From assembly GCA_024641785.1 (NCBI GenBank), contig JAHECK010000015.1, forward strand, positions 1-38,849: a DNA stretch of 38,849 nucleotides, read 5' to 3'. The DNA is from Flavobacteriales bacterium. Its GTDB lineage: Bacteria > Bacteroidota > Bacteroidia > Flavobacteriales_D > JAHECK01. The notes below the pieces were generated by a model. It had not been told where the DNA came from. It worked only from the letters and a program-made list of their open reading frames with translations, and searched no databases. Positions 24,695-33,012 of this stretch are shown in pieces. Position 1 is the first letter of the stretch; each line of letters begins with the position of its first letter. The position numbers were made by a program, and so were the translations under genes.

Positions 24695-24726
24695 AAAAAA
24701 AAATCCTGACGTTAAAGTCAGGATTT
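24695..24726 (-). terminator. Strong rho-independent terminator downstream of the ompH genes
   Basis: A perfect 10 bp stem (24717-24726 with 24701-24710, core ATCCTGAC/GTCAGGAT) with a 6 nt loop is followed on the minus strand by nine U residues. It lies 17 nt past the last ompH stop and ends 3 nt before the murI start codon. Confidence 0.9.
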
Positions 24727-24743
24727 AAATTTATGAATTTCTT

Positions 24744-25235
24744 TTACTCTACACCTAATTTCTGTCTAACTAAATCAGAAACATCTGTTCCCCCGGCATA
24801 TAATACCGCTCCACTCGATGTGTCAAAAATTAATGTAAATCCATTTTCAACGCTTACATCATCAACTGCTTTCTTCACTTTCTCAAATAAGGGTTTTTTA
24901 AGATCCATATCGAACTGTTGTAATTCCGCTTGAGAATTTTGTTGCGCTTCTTGTATGCGTACCTCCAAATTTTGAATTTCTTCTGCCGCTTTTGTTTGCT
25001 GCTCCGTTGTCATTGTAGAAACAGAAGCTTGAAAATCTTCAATTTTCTTTTGATAAACTTCATACATTCTTTGTAGTCGACCTTCTAATTCAGACGTTTT
25101 CGCTTCAACTTGCGTTTGAACATCCAACAATTCAGGTAAGCTTGCAGCTACTTGATTTATATCGCAATGCCCATATTTTTGAGCAAAGCTATTGAATGAA
25201 ATAAGCAATAATACGATAGCAAATATGTGTTTCAT
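24744..25235 (-). CDS. OmpH/Skp family periplasmic chaperone, third copy
   Basis: A 163-residue OmpH/Skp-type protein with a signal peptide (cleavage near SFA-QK, about residue 19), a conserved beta-strand opening YGHCDINQVAASLPE, a long coiled coil (about 45-115), and the C-terminal FTLIFDTSSGAVLYAGG followed by DVSDLV. Skp trimers hold unfolded outer-membrane proteins in the periplasm and hand them to the BAM complex. It is the third of three consecutive paralogues downstream of bamA and is closest in ending to the second. A strong terminator follows. Confidence 0.9.
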   Translation of the reverse strand: MKHIFAIVLLLISFNSFAQKYGHCDINQVAASLPELLDVQTQVEAKTSELEGRLQRMYEVYQKKIEDFQASVSTMTTEQQTKAAEEIQNLEVRIQEAQQNSQAELQQFDMDLKKPLFEKVKKAVDDVSVENGFTLIFDTSSGAVLYAGGTDVSDLVRQKLGVE

Positions 25236-25251
25236 TTTTATTTCAGTTTAA

Positions 25252-25749
25252 TTAAAGAATACCTAATTTATTCTTTACATAAGTACTTACATCTTCACCA
25301 CCACCATTGTAAAGTAGGATACTTGAATCAAAGATGTAGATAAATCCTTTCTCTTTTCCAACCGCATCAGCTGCTACTTGTACTTTAGTAATGATCTTTC
25401 CAATTAATTCGTTCTGATGATTTTGAATTATTTGAGGTAAAGTTTGTTCAAGTTCTTGAATTTGTGCTCCAAGTGTTTGCAATTCTAATTCGAGCATTGA
25501 TTTTTCTGTTTGTGTTAAAACAGCAGCCCCACTTGTATATTCAGCTTCTTTTGCTTGATAACTCGCAACCATTGCTTGATACTTTTGTTGCTGATCTTTT
25601 TGAAATTTCTCATGCTTCTTTTGAGCTTCCGCATAATCAGGCATTTGGGTAATCAATTCTTGGGTATTTAAATATCCAAATTTTTGTTGTTGAGCATTTG
25701 CAGCCATGAACATTGTTCCAAACAAGGCTAAAACAATAATCTTCTTCAT
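25252..25749 (-). CDS. OmpH/Skp family periplasmic chaperone, second copy
   Basis: A 165-residue OmpH/Skp-like protein. The signal peptide MKKIIVLALFGTMFMAANAQ is followed by KFGYLNTQELITQMPDY, a Gln/Lys-rich coiled coil, and the ending GFIYIFDSSILLYNGGG then DVSTYVKNKLGI. The frame extends upstream to 25821, but the signal peptide fixes the start at 25749, only 4 nt after the first copy. Its function is as for Skp: carrying outer-membrane protein precursors to BamA. The shared DVS-KLG ending with the third copy suggests these two are the more recent duplicates. Confidence 0.9.
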   Translation of the reverse strand: MKKIIVLALFGTMFMAANAQQQKFGYLNTQELITQMPDYAEAQKKHEKFQKDQQQKYQAMVASYQAKEAEYTSGAAVLTQTEKSMLELELQTLGAQIQELEQTLPQIIQNHQNELIGKIITKVQVAADAVGKEKGFIYIFDSSILLYNGGGEDVSTYVKNKLGIL

Positions 25750-25753
25750 TTCT

Positions 25754-26350
25754 TTATCTTTTTTGAGTATTTGATTGATTTTGTAAACTGTCGGGAGATT
25801 TTGCTGGTTCATCATCATCATCTTCCGAAGTTGATTCTCCTGGCTTAATTCCTAATTTTTTAAGTATTCTATCGCTTTTATCATATTTAGGGCTGGCGAA
25901 AATAATGCTTGATTGGTTTGATTTATCAAAGATCACCATATAATTTCCTCCCTCTGCTAATTCTTTTATCGCTTTAAATATCTCATCTTGAATTGGCTTG
26001 ATTAGTTCCTCTCTCTTTTTGAACAAATCCCCATTCATTCCAAATCTTTGTTTCTGTAATTCCTTAGCTTCCTTTTCGGATTGTTCTATCTCTAATTCAC
26101 GAGACCTTTTCATATCTTCAGTAAGAAGAACACGTTCTGCACGATATGCTTTATTCATGTTTTCAATAACCTCATAACGAAGTTCAATTTCTCTTTGCCA
26201 TTTCTCAGAAGTCTTATTCAACTCACTCTGAGCAGCAGAATAGTCAGGCATGTTATCAAGAATGTATTGTGTATCTACATAACAATACTTTTGTGCATTT
26301 ACAAAAAGAGGAATAGAGCTAATAAATAATAAAATAATAATTCTTTTCAT
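25754..26350 (-). CDS. OmpH/Skp family periplasmic chaperone, first copy
   Basis: A 198-residue OmpH/Skp-like protein. The signal peptide begins MKRIIILLFISSIPLFVNAQ, followed by the family opening YCYVDTQYILDNMPDYS and a charged coiled coil (about 45-120). After the usual NYMVIFDKSNQSSIIFASP segment it has an extra acidic, low-complexity tail of about 35 residues containing EDDDDEP, absent from the other two copies. The start at 26350 is chosen over 26386 because it begins the signal peptide. It follows bamA by 84 nt, in the usual bamA-ompH order. Confidence 0.9.
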   Translation of the reverse strand: MKRIIILLFISSIPLFVNAQKYCYVDTQYILDNMPDYSAAQSELNKTSEKWQREIELRYEVIENMNKAYRAERVLLTEDMKRSRELEIEQSEKEAKELQKQRFGMNGDLFKKREELIKPIQDEIFKAIKELAEGGNYMVIFDKSNQSSIIFASPKYDKSDRILKKLGIKPGESTSEDDDDEPAKSPDSLQNQSNTQKR

Positions 26351-26434
26351 CAGATATCTTGAAATAAGAGGGGCGAATTTAATCATTTTAAAATATTTAA
26401 TCTAAAGGCGACAATCAATTAGGAATATTTAACA

Positions 26435-28951
26435 TCACAGTTCCCCAAGATTCATGCCAATAGAAAAATGAAATTGTCCTTGATCCATTTGGGGCCATCC
26501 CGGAACATTATCCAATCTCCAACCATAGTCAAGACCTAACATCCCAAATGCTGGTAGAAATATTCGAAGCCCGATTCCTGTAGATCGATATAAAACAGAA
26601 GGATTGATCTGATAAGATTCTCCTACCCAAGTCTTTCCTGCTTCAAAGAAAGTTAATGCGTAAATGGTAGTCATTTGAGATAATGTGATCGGATAACGAA
26701 TCTCCATTGTGTATTTTGCAGCGGCTGATGCTCCTTCGGTTGGAGACAATGAATTATCATTATATCCACGTAAAGCAATGACTTCTCTACCATCATAAGA
26801 TACCCCGGTAAGTCCTGAACCTCCCATAAAGAATCGTTCGAAAGGAGGTGTTCCAATTTCAGAATTGTAATAACCCAGATAACCGATACCTGCTCCAATT
26901 CTTAGAACAAGTTTAGGAGCTAGTTCTGTAAACCAATTCACTACCACCTTCCATTTATAATATTCAACATACTTATATTTTAACTCAGGAGGAAGATCAT
27001 CATAATTCTTATCTTTTCCATCCATCAATGAGTAAGGTGGCGTAAGTCGTAATGAGATTCTAAATTCAGAACCCCAGGTCGGATATAAAGGTTGATTTAT
27101 TGAATTCCTTGCTAAAGTGATCTGATAACTAAAGTTTCTTGACGTTCCGGTATTATAATCAAAGGCTCCTAATCCAGAATAGTTATTTAAACTATATTCC
27201 TGAAGCGTGATCGCCTGAAAAAGTTGAAAGTAGTCATCCGGCCATTCAAGTCTTTTACCAAGACCAACCGTAACACTTGAAATACCAAGAGTCCCTGCTC
27301 CTTTTGCAGCGTTAATCCCAACAGGTGTTAAATACCTTTGGTAAGAGAAACCCACTGTCAATGAATTTGGTTTTCTTCCACCTAACCATGGCTCTGTAAA
27401 AGAGAAACTATACGCCTGAAAATACTTTCCGTTAGATTGAACTCGAAAGGAAACCTGCTGTCCGTCACCTGAAGGAACGGGTTTCCATTCACTAAAATCA
27501 AAGAATTTTCTTAGCGAAAAATTTGTGAATCGAAGTCCAACCGTACCTATGATCGTCCCTGCCCCATATCCTCCGGATAACTCAATCTGATCAGATGGTT
27601 TTTCTTCAACGCCATACTCGATATCCACCGTTCCGGTTTCGGGATGTTGAATAGGATTAATTCCAAAAGCCTCAGGATTAAAATAACCTAATTGACTTAA
27701 TTCTCTTTGAGTACGAATAATGTCTTCACGGGAAAATAACATACCGGGTTTCGTCCTGATCTCCCTTCTAATAACATTTTCATTTGTTTTTGTATTCCCT
27801 TTAATTATAATTTTTCCAATTCGAAACTGCATTCCTTCATAAATGCGGATCTCCATGTCGATAGTGTCATTTCTAATTCCTGTTTCAACGGGAATTGGAG
27901 TAAATGTTAAGTAACCATCATCCATATATAAGGAGCTAATATCTCCTCCATTTGGATCCATTCTTAAGCGCTTTTCAAACTTTTCTTTATTAAAAACCTC
28001 TCCTTCATCTATATCAAGGAAATTTGAAAGTAAACGGCTGCTGTACTTTGTATTTCCCACAAAAGTTATCTTACCAAAATAATATTGGTGTCCTTCAAAA
28101 ATATTTAGTTTAACAGTAAGTCTATTTTCTTTTGATTCGTAGATACTATCGGAAAGTATTTTTGCGTCTCTGTAACCGTTTTTATTATATAAAGCAATAA
28201 CGGCTGCTTTATCTTCTTTAAACTTATAATTCGTGAATTTAGATGAAGAAAAAATATTGATTAGAGAGTTCTCTCTGGTTCCCTTCATTGCTTTTTGAAT
28301 CTTGTAAGTGCTTATTTTTTCGGCTCCTACGATCCATATTTTTTCAATTTTAACTTTTTGACCTTTATCAATTTCAATGATAAGGATAACGCTATTCTTC
28401 ACGTTTGGCTCAGGCTGTTCAATAATATTAACCTTGATATTGTAATATCCTTTGTCTTTATAATAAGCCTTGATCTTATTATTTGTATTTGATATTAAGT
28501 TATCATTTACAATTGTCCCTCTGATCAATTGCAAGGATTCTCTTAGATTATCAGCATCTGATTTACTAATTCCTTTAAACTGAAAACGAGACATACGGGG
28601 TCTTTCAATCACTTCAATATTTAAAAATACAACCTTCCCCCTAATCTCACCTATTCGAACAGAAACATCACTAAAAAGTTTCTGCTTCCATAGATTATAA
28701 ATCGCATTTTTTATTTTTTTATCACCAGGTAGATTTAGTTTATCTCCTACTTTAATCCCTGAAAATAAAATGATGGCATTTGCATCAGAATATTTTGCTC
28801 CGGAAACTGTTATTCCACCAACTTCGTAGCTAACAGGTCTGGAATAATCCATTTTTAATTGGATATCTATAGATGATTTCTGTCCGTACGAATTATTGAT
28901 GACAATCGTCATTAACAATAAGGCAAGTGCGAATCGAATTTTAATAATCAT
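26435..28951 (-). CDS. bamA: Outer membrane protein assembly factor BamA
   Basis: An 838-residue Omp85 protein that folds beta-barrel proteins into the outer membrane. A signal peptide (ending YGQ, about residue 23) precedes five POTRA domains (about 40-420) and a C-terminal 16-strand barrel. The conserved loop-6 motif appears as ALRGYN near residue 725, and the C-terminus ends in aromatic/hydrophobic barrel strands (FHFSIGMNL). The frame is open upstream to 29074 but overlaps uppS; the signal peptide sets ATG 28951, 1 nt after the uppS stop. It is followed by three ompH genes, its likely chaperones. Confidence 0.95.
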   Translation of the reverse strand: MIIKIRFALALLLMTIVINNSYGQKSSIDIQLKMDYSRPVSYEVGGITVSGAKYSDANAIILFSGIKVGDKLNLPGDKKIKNAIYNLWKQKLFSDVSVRIGEIRGKVVFLNIEVIERPRMSRFQFKGISKSDADNLRESLQLIRGTIVNDNLISNTNNKIKAYYKDKGYYNIKVNIIEQPEPNVKNSVILIIEIDKGQKVKIEKIWIVGAEKISTYKIQKAMKGTRENSLINIFSSSKFTNYKFKEDKAAVIALYNKNGYRDAKILSDSIYESKENRLTVKLNIFEGHQYYFGKITFVGNTKYSSRLLSNFLDIDEGEVFNKEKFEKRLRMDPNGGDISSLYMDDGYLTFTPIPVETGIRNDTIDMEIRIYEGMQFRIGKIIIKGNTKTNENVIRREIRTKPGMLFSREDIIRTQRELSQLGYFNPEAFGINPIQHPETGTVDIEYGVEEKPSDQIELSGGYGAGTIIGTVGLRFTNFSLRKFFDFSEWKPVPSGDGQQVSFRVQSNGKYFQAYSFSFTEPWLGGRKPNSLTVGFSYQRYLTPVGINAAKGAGTLGISSVTVGLGKRLEWPDDYFQLFQAITLQEYSLNNYSGLGAFDYNTGTSRNFSYQITLARNSINQPLYPTWGSEFRISLRLTPPYSLMDGKDKNYDDLPPELKYKYVEYYKWKVVVNWFTELAPKLVLRIGAGIGYLGYYNSEIGTPPFERFFMGGSGLTGVSYDGREVIALRGYNDNSLSPTEGASAAAKYTMEIRYPITLSQMTTIYALTFFEAGKTWVGESYQINPSVLYRSTGIGLRIFLPAFGMLGLDYGWRLDNVPGWPQMDQGQFHFSIGMNLGEL

Positions 28952-28952
28952 T

Positions 28953-29687
28953 TTAAATTTGCTCACTAATTTTTCCAAATCTTCTTTCTCTACATTGATA
29001 ATTTGCAATTGCCTTAAAAAACGAATTCTGATTAAAATCCGGCCATAATTCGTCTGTAAAATAAAATTCAGCATATGCTAATTGCCAAACTAAAAAATTA
29101 CTGATCCTTAATTCTCCACTTGTTCTAATCAATAACTGAGGATCCGGCATTCCTTTAGTAGTCAATTCATTCGAAAACAAAGTTTCATCAATATCTTCAA
29201 CATCAATAGTTCCTTGAACGACTTTTTGAGCAATCTTTTTAGCAGCATTTGCTATTTCCCAGCGGGCACTATAACTTAATGCAAGTGTTAAATTAATTTT
29301 TGTATTTTTTTCAGTTATACTTAGGGATTTTTTAAGAAGATCTTGCGCTTTCAATGGAAGTAAATCAAGGTTTCCTATTACATTTAATCTAACACCATTA
29401 CTTTTAAGTTCTTCAATTTCTTCTAAAAGCGTTTTAACTAATAGATTCATTAAAGCATCTACTTCTTCTTTTGGTCTATCCCAATTTTCTGTACTAAAAG
29501 CATAGAGGGTTAAATATTCAACACCAAGATCAATCGCTGCTTCCAGTACATTTCGAATTGCATTAACGCCATTCATATGACCAAAAACCCGATCTTCTCC
29601 TTTTTGTTTTGCCCATCGACCATTACCATCCATAATGATGGCAACATGACTTGGTATATCTTTATTCTTAAGGTCTTCCTTATTCAC
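28953..29687 (-). CDS. uppS: Isoprenyl transferase (undecaprenyl diphosphate synthase)
   Basis: A 244-residue cis-prenyltransferase that makes undecaprenyl diphosphate, the lipid carrier for peptidoglycan and O-antigen. The magnesium aspartate is D20 in IIMDGNGRWAKQ, followed by the family motif LTLYAFSTENW and the C-terminal RTSGELRISNFLVWQLAY and DELWPDF. It immediately precedes bamA (1 nt gap). Upstream, a promoter -7 element lies in the loop of a hairpin that looks like the terminator of the DUF6089 gene. Confidence 0.97.
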   Translation of the reverse strand: MNKEDLKNKDIPSHVAIIMDGNGRWAKQKGEDRVFGHMNGVNAIRNVLEAAIDLGVEYLTLYAFSTENWDRPKEEVDALMNLLVKTLLEEIEELKSNGVRLNVIGNLDLLPLKAQDLLKKSLSITEKNTKINLTLALSYSARWEIANAAKKIAQKVVQGTIDVEDIDETLFSNELTTKGMPDPQLLIRTSGELRISNFLVWQLAYAEFYFTDELWPDFNQNSFFKAIANYQCRERRFGKISEQI

Positions 29688-29693
29688 TTAGCA

Positions 29694-29722
29694 CAAAAAA
29701 TAAGGCTGCAAAAGTAAGCCTT
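29694..29722 (-). terminator. Terminator of the DUF6089 gene, overlapping the uppS promoter
   Basis: On the minus strand AAGGCT pairs with AGCCTT (29717-29722 with 29702-29707) around a 9 nt loop, followed by A and a run of six U residues. It lies 18 nt after the DUF6089 stop. Confidence 0.55.
29709..29716 (-). promoter_or_regulatory. -7 promoter element for uppS-bamA-ompH
   Basis: The minus strand reads TACTTTTG, exact to TAnnTTTG, 21 nt before the uppS ATG. It occupies the loop of the terminator hairpin at 29702-29722. Confidence 0.5.
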
Positions 29723-29740
29723 CAATTTGACATTCTGAAA

Positions 29741-30580
29741 TCAATTCCATTGAGCACAGGTTGTAGGTTTTTTTCCAAGTCGAACAGTCAAAAAAACACC
29801 TGCAAAACCGTACCAATCTTTTCTTGAAGAATCACCTCTTTGCATACCTGTTCCATTCCCATCTATTCCTGTTTGAACAGTTTCTTTATTTAATCTTCTA
29901 TCCGCTAATTCAGCTGCCACATTACCAACCTGATCTCTTATTATATCATTATCATAATAAATAGTACTTACATCATCTAGATAATCCGTCGCAGTAAAAC
30001 GAAGACTATATTCTAATGAAATGGCTAATCTACCCACAAGATTGATCTTTGCACCCAAGCCAAAAGGCAATGCGAAGGAATCTAATTTATAACTCCCCGG
30101 TCCATTAACTAAACTTTCTCCTTCTGTTTTTAGGGGATGTAATTCGTACCATACATCGAGGTACTGAGCTTTTGGATTCATTTTAAAAAAGGATAAACCG
30201 GTAACAATATAAGTGGTAAACCTAGACTTTTTATCTCCGGTTACATAGGAATAATAATTCACCTCAATCATTGCACCCAGTTCTGTGAAATTCGATTTAA
30301 ATGAAAGATTTCTATTTACTTGATTAATATTTTTTGATTGACTATCATAAGCTTCCACTTTTCCTAAAAGCAAATTAACCCGAAAAGAAATTCTGGGGTT
30401 TATACTATACCTATAAATAAGGCCTGTAGAAAGATTACTATTCTTAAAATGAGATTGATTTAGATCTCCAATATAATAAGAAGCGCCAACCATCACTCCC
30501 ATCTCCGAAAATTGAGCAGACAAAGAATTTAATGTAAGAGCGAAAAAAAATATAAGGAAGCGTGTTTTCAATTTCATCAA
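29741..30580 (-). CDS. DUF6089 family outer-membrane beta-barrel protein
   Basis: A 279-residue protein with a signal peptide (MMKLKTRFLIFFFALTLNSL, cleavage near SAQ). The mature part opens FSEMGVMVGASYYIGDLNQ, the typical DUF6089 opening. Alternating strands follow, with a small-barrel look: SFRVNLLLG, ISLEYSLRFTATDYLDD, and a final AGVFLTVRLG. DUF6089 proteins are common in Bacteroidota between nadK and uppS; their function is unknown. Two adjacent ATG codons (30580, 30577) are possible starts. It has its own upstream -7 element and a downstream terminator, so it may be regulated apart from nadK. Confidence 0.85.
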   Translation of the reverse strand: MMKLKTRFLIFFFALTLNSLSAQFSEMGVMVGASYYIGDLNQSHFKNSNLSTGLIYRYSINPRISFRVNLLLGKVEAYDSQSKNINQVNRNLSFKSNFTELGAMIEVNYYSYVTGDKKSRFTTYIVTGLSFFKMNPKAQYLDVWYELHPLKTEGESLVNGPGSYKLDSFALPFGLGAKINLVGRLAISLEYSLRFTATDYLDDVSTIYYDNDIIRDQVGNVAAELADRRLNKETVQTGIDGNGTGMQRGDSSRKDWYGFAGVFLTVRLGKKPTTCAQWN

Positions 30581-30626
30581 TTTACAATAGAACCTAAACT
30601 ATTTTATTTTATTGTGGCTTATCAAG

Positions 30627-30634
30627 CAAAAATA
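30627..30634 (-). promoter_or_regulatory. -7 promoter element for the DUF6089 gene
   Basis: The minus strand reads TATTTTTG, exact to TAnnTTTG, 46 nt before the ATG at 30580, in the 97 nt gap after nadK. Confidence 0.45.
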
Positions 30635-30677
30635 ATTTTTTAACAAGACATATATAATTTAAATGGGACAAATAGAA

Positions 30678-31556
30678 TTAATTTCTTTTATCTACTCCCC
30701 ACATAAGCTTAGAACGAAGCATATTAAAATAATTATAGTCTGAAAATTTCAAAAGTTTTAGAGAAAAAGATGCTTGTTTCACAAAAACTTCCTGATCAGT
30801 TGATAGGGTAATTGAATTAGAATCCATCGCTAAAAGAAAGTTTCCGGATCGACTTTCAACCCGTAATTTAATCGCTTTGTCATCACTAAAAACAATGGGT
30901 CTAACATTAAGATTATGTGGTGCGATCGGAGTGATCATTAAGTTGTTCGATTTCGGCATTAAGATCGGACCACCACAACTTAAACTATAAGCAGTACTTC
31001 CGGTCGGTGTGCTAACGATGACGCCATCTGCCCAATAAGAATTTACAAAATCTTTATCGATCATGGTATGGATCGTTAACATCGAAGAGGTATCTTGTTT
31101 ATGAATCGTTACTTCATTAAAAGCATAATAAGGAATAGGACTGTCTTGTGGCTGAATCTCAAGGACCGATCTTTCTTCACTCTCATAACGATCCAGAGCC
31201 AATTCATTTAAAGCCCATGAAACTTGTTCAGTTGTGACATTAGATAAAAAACCTAGTCGGCCTGTATTAAAACCAAAAACAAGGATCGAAGTCTTTAAAA
31301 CAAACTGAAATGAGTTTAACATTGTTCCATCACCACCTATGGAAATCACGCACTGAATCGAATTTTCAACGAGTTCTTTTGAATGGCTAAATACTCCTAC
31401 TTCCTTTTTTATTTCAACAATTGATTCAATACTATCTTTAAACTTTTTATAGATAATATATTCGAATGAATGTTCATCTAAAAGTTTGAAAAATTCTTTA
31501 ATGAAACTATAATGCTTTTCACTTAAAGCTTCACCGTATATAGCAATTCTAACCAT
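30678..31556 (-). CDS. nadK: NAD kinase
   Basis: A 292-residue ATP-dependent NAD kinase producing NADP. The GGDGT motif is at 74-78 with catalytic D76, followed by FNEVTIHK and the second conserved motif DGVIVSTPTGSTAYSLSCGG. The length is normal for the family. It starts 2 nt after the stop of the CBS/ACT protein and is surely co-transcribed with it. The divergent neighbour pdxJ makes another cofactor. No leader regulatory RNA can fit upstream. Confidence 0.96.
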   Translation of the reverse strand: MVRIAIYGEALSEKHYSFIKEFFKLLDEHSFEYIIYKKFKDSIESIVEIKKEVGVFSHSKELVENSIQCVISIGGDGTMLNSFQFVLKTSILVFGFNTGRLGFLSNVTTEQVSWALNELALDRYESEERSVLEIQPQDSPIPYYAFNEVTIHKQDTSSMLTIHTMIDKDFVNSYWADGVIVSTPTGSTAYSLSCGGPILMPKSNNLMITPIAPHNLNVRPIVFSDDKAIKLRVESRSGNFLLAMDSNSITLSTDQEVFVKQASFSLKLLKFSDYNYFNMLRSKLMWGVDKRN

Positions 31557-31558
31557 TT

Positions 31559-32221
31559 TTATGTACTAAAGAAACGCATTAACTGATCAAAACGATTGTC
31601 CCAATCATCTTCATATTTTTTCGCTTGAATTACATCCGTAACATTATAATTTAATCGTTGAAAATGCTGAACAAGTTCATTTACATTTTCTCGATCAAGT
31701 TTTAAGTGCACATCTATAAGGTCGATACCTGAAGCAAAACTAATAAAATGCACCAGCATGGTCATGTTGTTTGATTCAACAATATGAGCGATCTCAGAAA
31801 ATTTTAAATCACTTTTTTTCATGGACAAAATGATCCAGCCTCCAGGCTGAATAAAACTTGATTTAATTGCAAAAAGATTCCATAAATTTATTGCTCTGAG
31901 AACACCAAGTACTTTTTCTTCATCATCTAAAACAGGAATCGAATGCAAGCCCAAATGGGTCATTTTTGTAATTGCATCGATTAATCGATCATTTAAAGAA
32001 ACAGCCACTTTTATATATTGTTCTCTAAATGTTGAGATTTGATCTAGGCTGTCTTCCCTCCCTTTTATCTGGTCAAATAGAACTATACCAAGATAATTAG
32101 AATCATCAATGACGGGTAAGTCGCTTTGTTTACTTTCATTAAAAACAGATGACGCTTCTTTAAAGTTCATCGAGCTATTAAGTGAAAAATAATCTTTTTC
32201 TATAAGATCTTCAACTATCAA
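31559..32221 (-). CDS. CBS domain-containing protein with ACT-like C-terminus (AcuB-like)
   Basis: A 220-residue soluble protein. Two CBS domains (about residues 1-55 and 65-125, containing SDLPVIDDSNYLGIVLFDQI and LHSIPVLDDEEKVLGVLRA) are followed by an ACT-like region (about 130-205) beginning QPGGWIILSMKKSDLKFSEI. This order matches AcuB-type proteins. CBS pairs usually bind adenine nucleotides. The start is TTG at 32221, since the next ATG would remove the first CBS strand. With nadK only 2 nt downstream, a role in sensing nucleotides to tune NADP synthesis is plausible but unproven. Confidence 0.85.
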   Translation of the reverse strand: MIVEDLIEKDYFSLNSSMNFKEASSVFNESKQSDLPVIDDSNYLGIVLFDQIKGREDSLDQISTFREQYIKVAVSLNDRLIDAITKMTHLGLHSIPVLDDEEKVLGVLRAINLWNLFAIKSSFIQPGGWIILSMKKSDLKFSEIAHIVESNNMTMLVHFISFASGIDLIDVHLKLDRENVNELVQHFQRLNYNVTDVIQAKKYEDDWDNRFDQLMRFFST

Positions 32222-32254
32222 AATCTACCTTTTTAACGCTATTTTTGTATAGTA

Positions 32255-32262
32255 CAAATATA
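32255..32262 (-). promoter_or_regulatory. -7 promoter element for CBS-nadK
   Basis: The minus strand reads TATATTTG, exact to TAnnTTTG, 33 nt before the TTG start. A TTG lies 22 nt upstream as a -33 candidate. It overlaps the opposing pdxJ element by 2 bp. Confidence 0.55.
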
Positions 32263-32268
32263 CATTTG
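32261..32268 (+). promoter_or_regulatory. -7 promoter element for pdxJ
   Basis: Reads TACATTTG, exact to TAnnTTTG, 23 nt before the pdxJ ATG. A second exact match, TATTTTTG, lies at 32240-32247 and could serve as an alternative upstream start. Confidence 0.5.
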
Positions 32269-32291
32269 TTCCTTTAATACGCTCCAATAAT

Positions 32292-33008
32292 ATGACTCGA
32301 TTAAGTGTAAACATAAACAAACTAGCCACCTTACGTAATGCAAGAGGCGGAAATACTCCCGATCTGATTAAAATGAGTATGGATATCGAACGATTTGGTG
32401 CGCAGGGAATAACAATTCATCCTAGACCTGATGAACGACATATTAGAAAGAGTGATGTCTTCGAATTAAAAAAGGTGGTTAAAACAGAGTTTAATATAGA
32501 AGGGTTTCCTTCGGAAGATTTTATTGAAATGGTCTGTGAAGTGAAACCTGATCAAGTGACTTTGGTTCCTGATCCCCCTGGAGTTCTGACTTCAAATGCC
32601 GGTTGGGATACCATTAAGAATCGTTCTTTTTTAAATGAAGTGGTTTCTCAATTCAGATCCGCTAATATTAGAACTTCTATTTTTATTGAGTGTGATAAAA
32701 GTAAAATTGAATATGCTTCTAAAATAGGAACTGACAGAATTGAGTTATATACAGAATCATATGCGAAAAATTATCACTCGAATCGTGAAAAAGCCATCGC
32801 TGAATTTATTGATGCGGCAGAAATCGCCAATGATCTTGGTTTAGGCATAAATGCTGGTCATGATCTCAATTTAGAAAATTTGGCCTATTTTCATAAATCA
32901 ATTCCATCATTGCTGGAAGTCTCAATTGGCCATGCATTAATTTCAGATGCATTATATTACGGAATGGAAAATACCATACAACTCTATTTGCGTTGTCTAA
33001 AGAAATAA
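32292..33008 (+). CDS. pdxJ: Pyridoxine 5'-phosphate synthase
   Basis: A 238-residue TIM-barrel enzyme condensing 3-amino-2-oxopropyl phosphate with 1-deoxyxylulose 5-phosphate in the DXP-dependent vitamin B6 pathway. Family stretches are [60 protein letters not shown] and [14 protein letters not shown] and R residues of HPRPDERHI line the phosphate site. It is divergent from CBS-nadK and is followed after 4 nt by an alpha/beta hydrolase. The partner pdxA is not in the window. Confidence 0.96.
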   Translation: MTRLSVNINKLATLRNARGGNTPDLIKMSMDIERFGAQGITIHPRPDERHIRKSDVFELKKVVKTEFNIEGFPSEDFIEMVCEVKPDQVTLVPDPPGVLTSNAGWDTIKNRSFLNEVVSQFRSANIRTSIFIECDKSKIEYASKIGTDRIELYTESYAKNYHSNREKAIAEFIDAAEIANDLGLGINAGHDLNLENLAYFHKSIPSLLEVSIGHALISDALYYGMENTIQLYLRCLKK

Positions 33009-33012
33009 AGGA

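Noticed and set aside
28952-29074. Upstream extension of bamA into uppS
   Set aside because: The signal peptide begins at 28951, and the extension is an out-of-frame shadow of the well-conserved uppS C-terminus.
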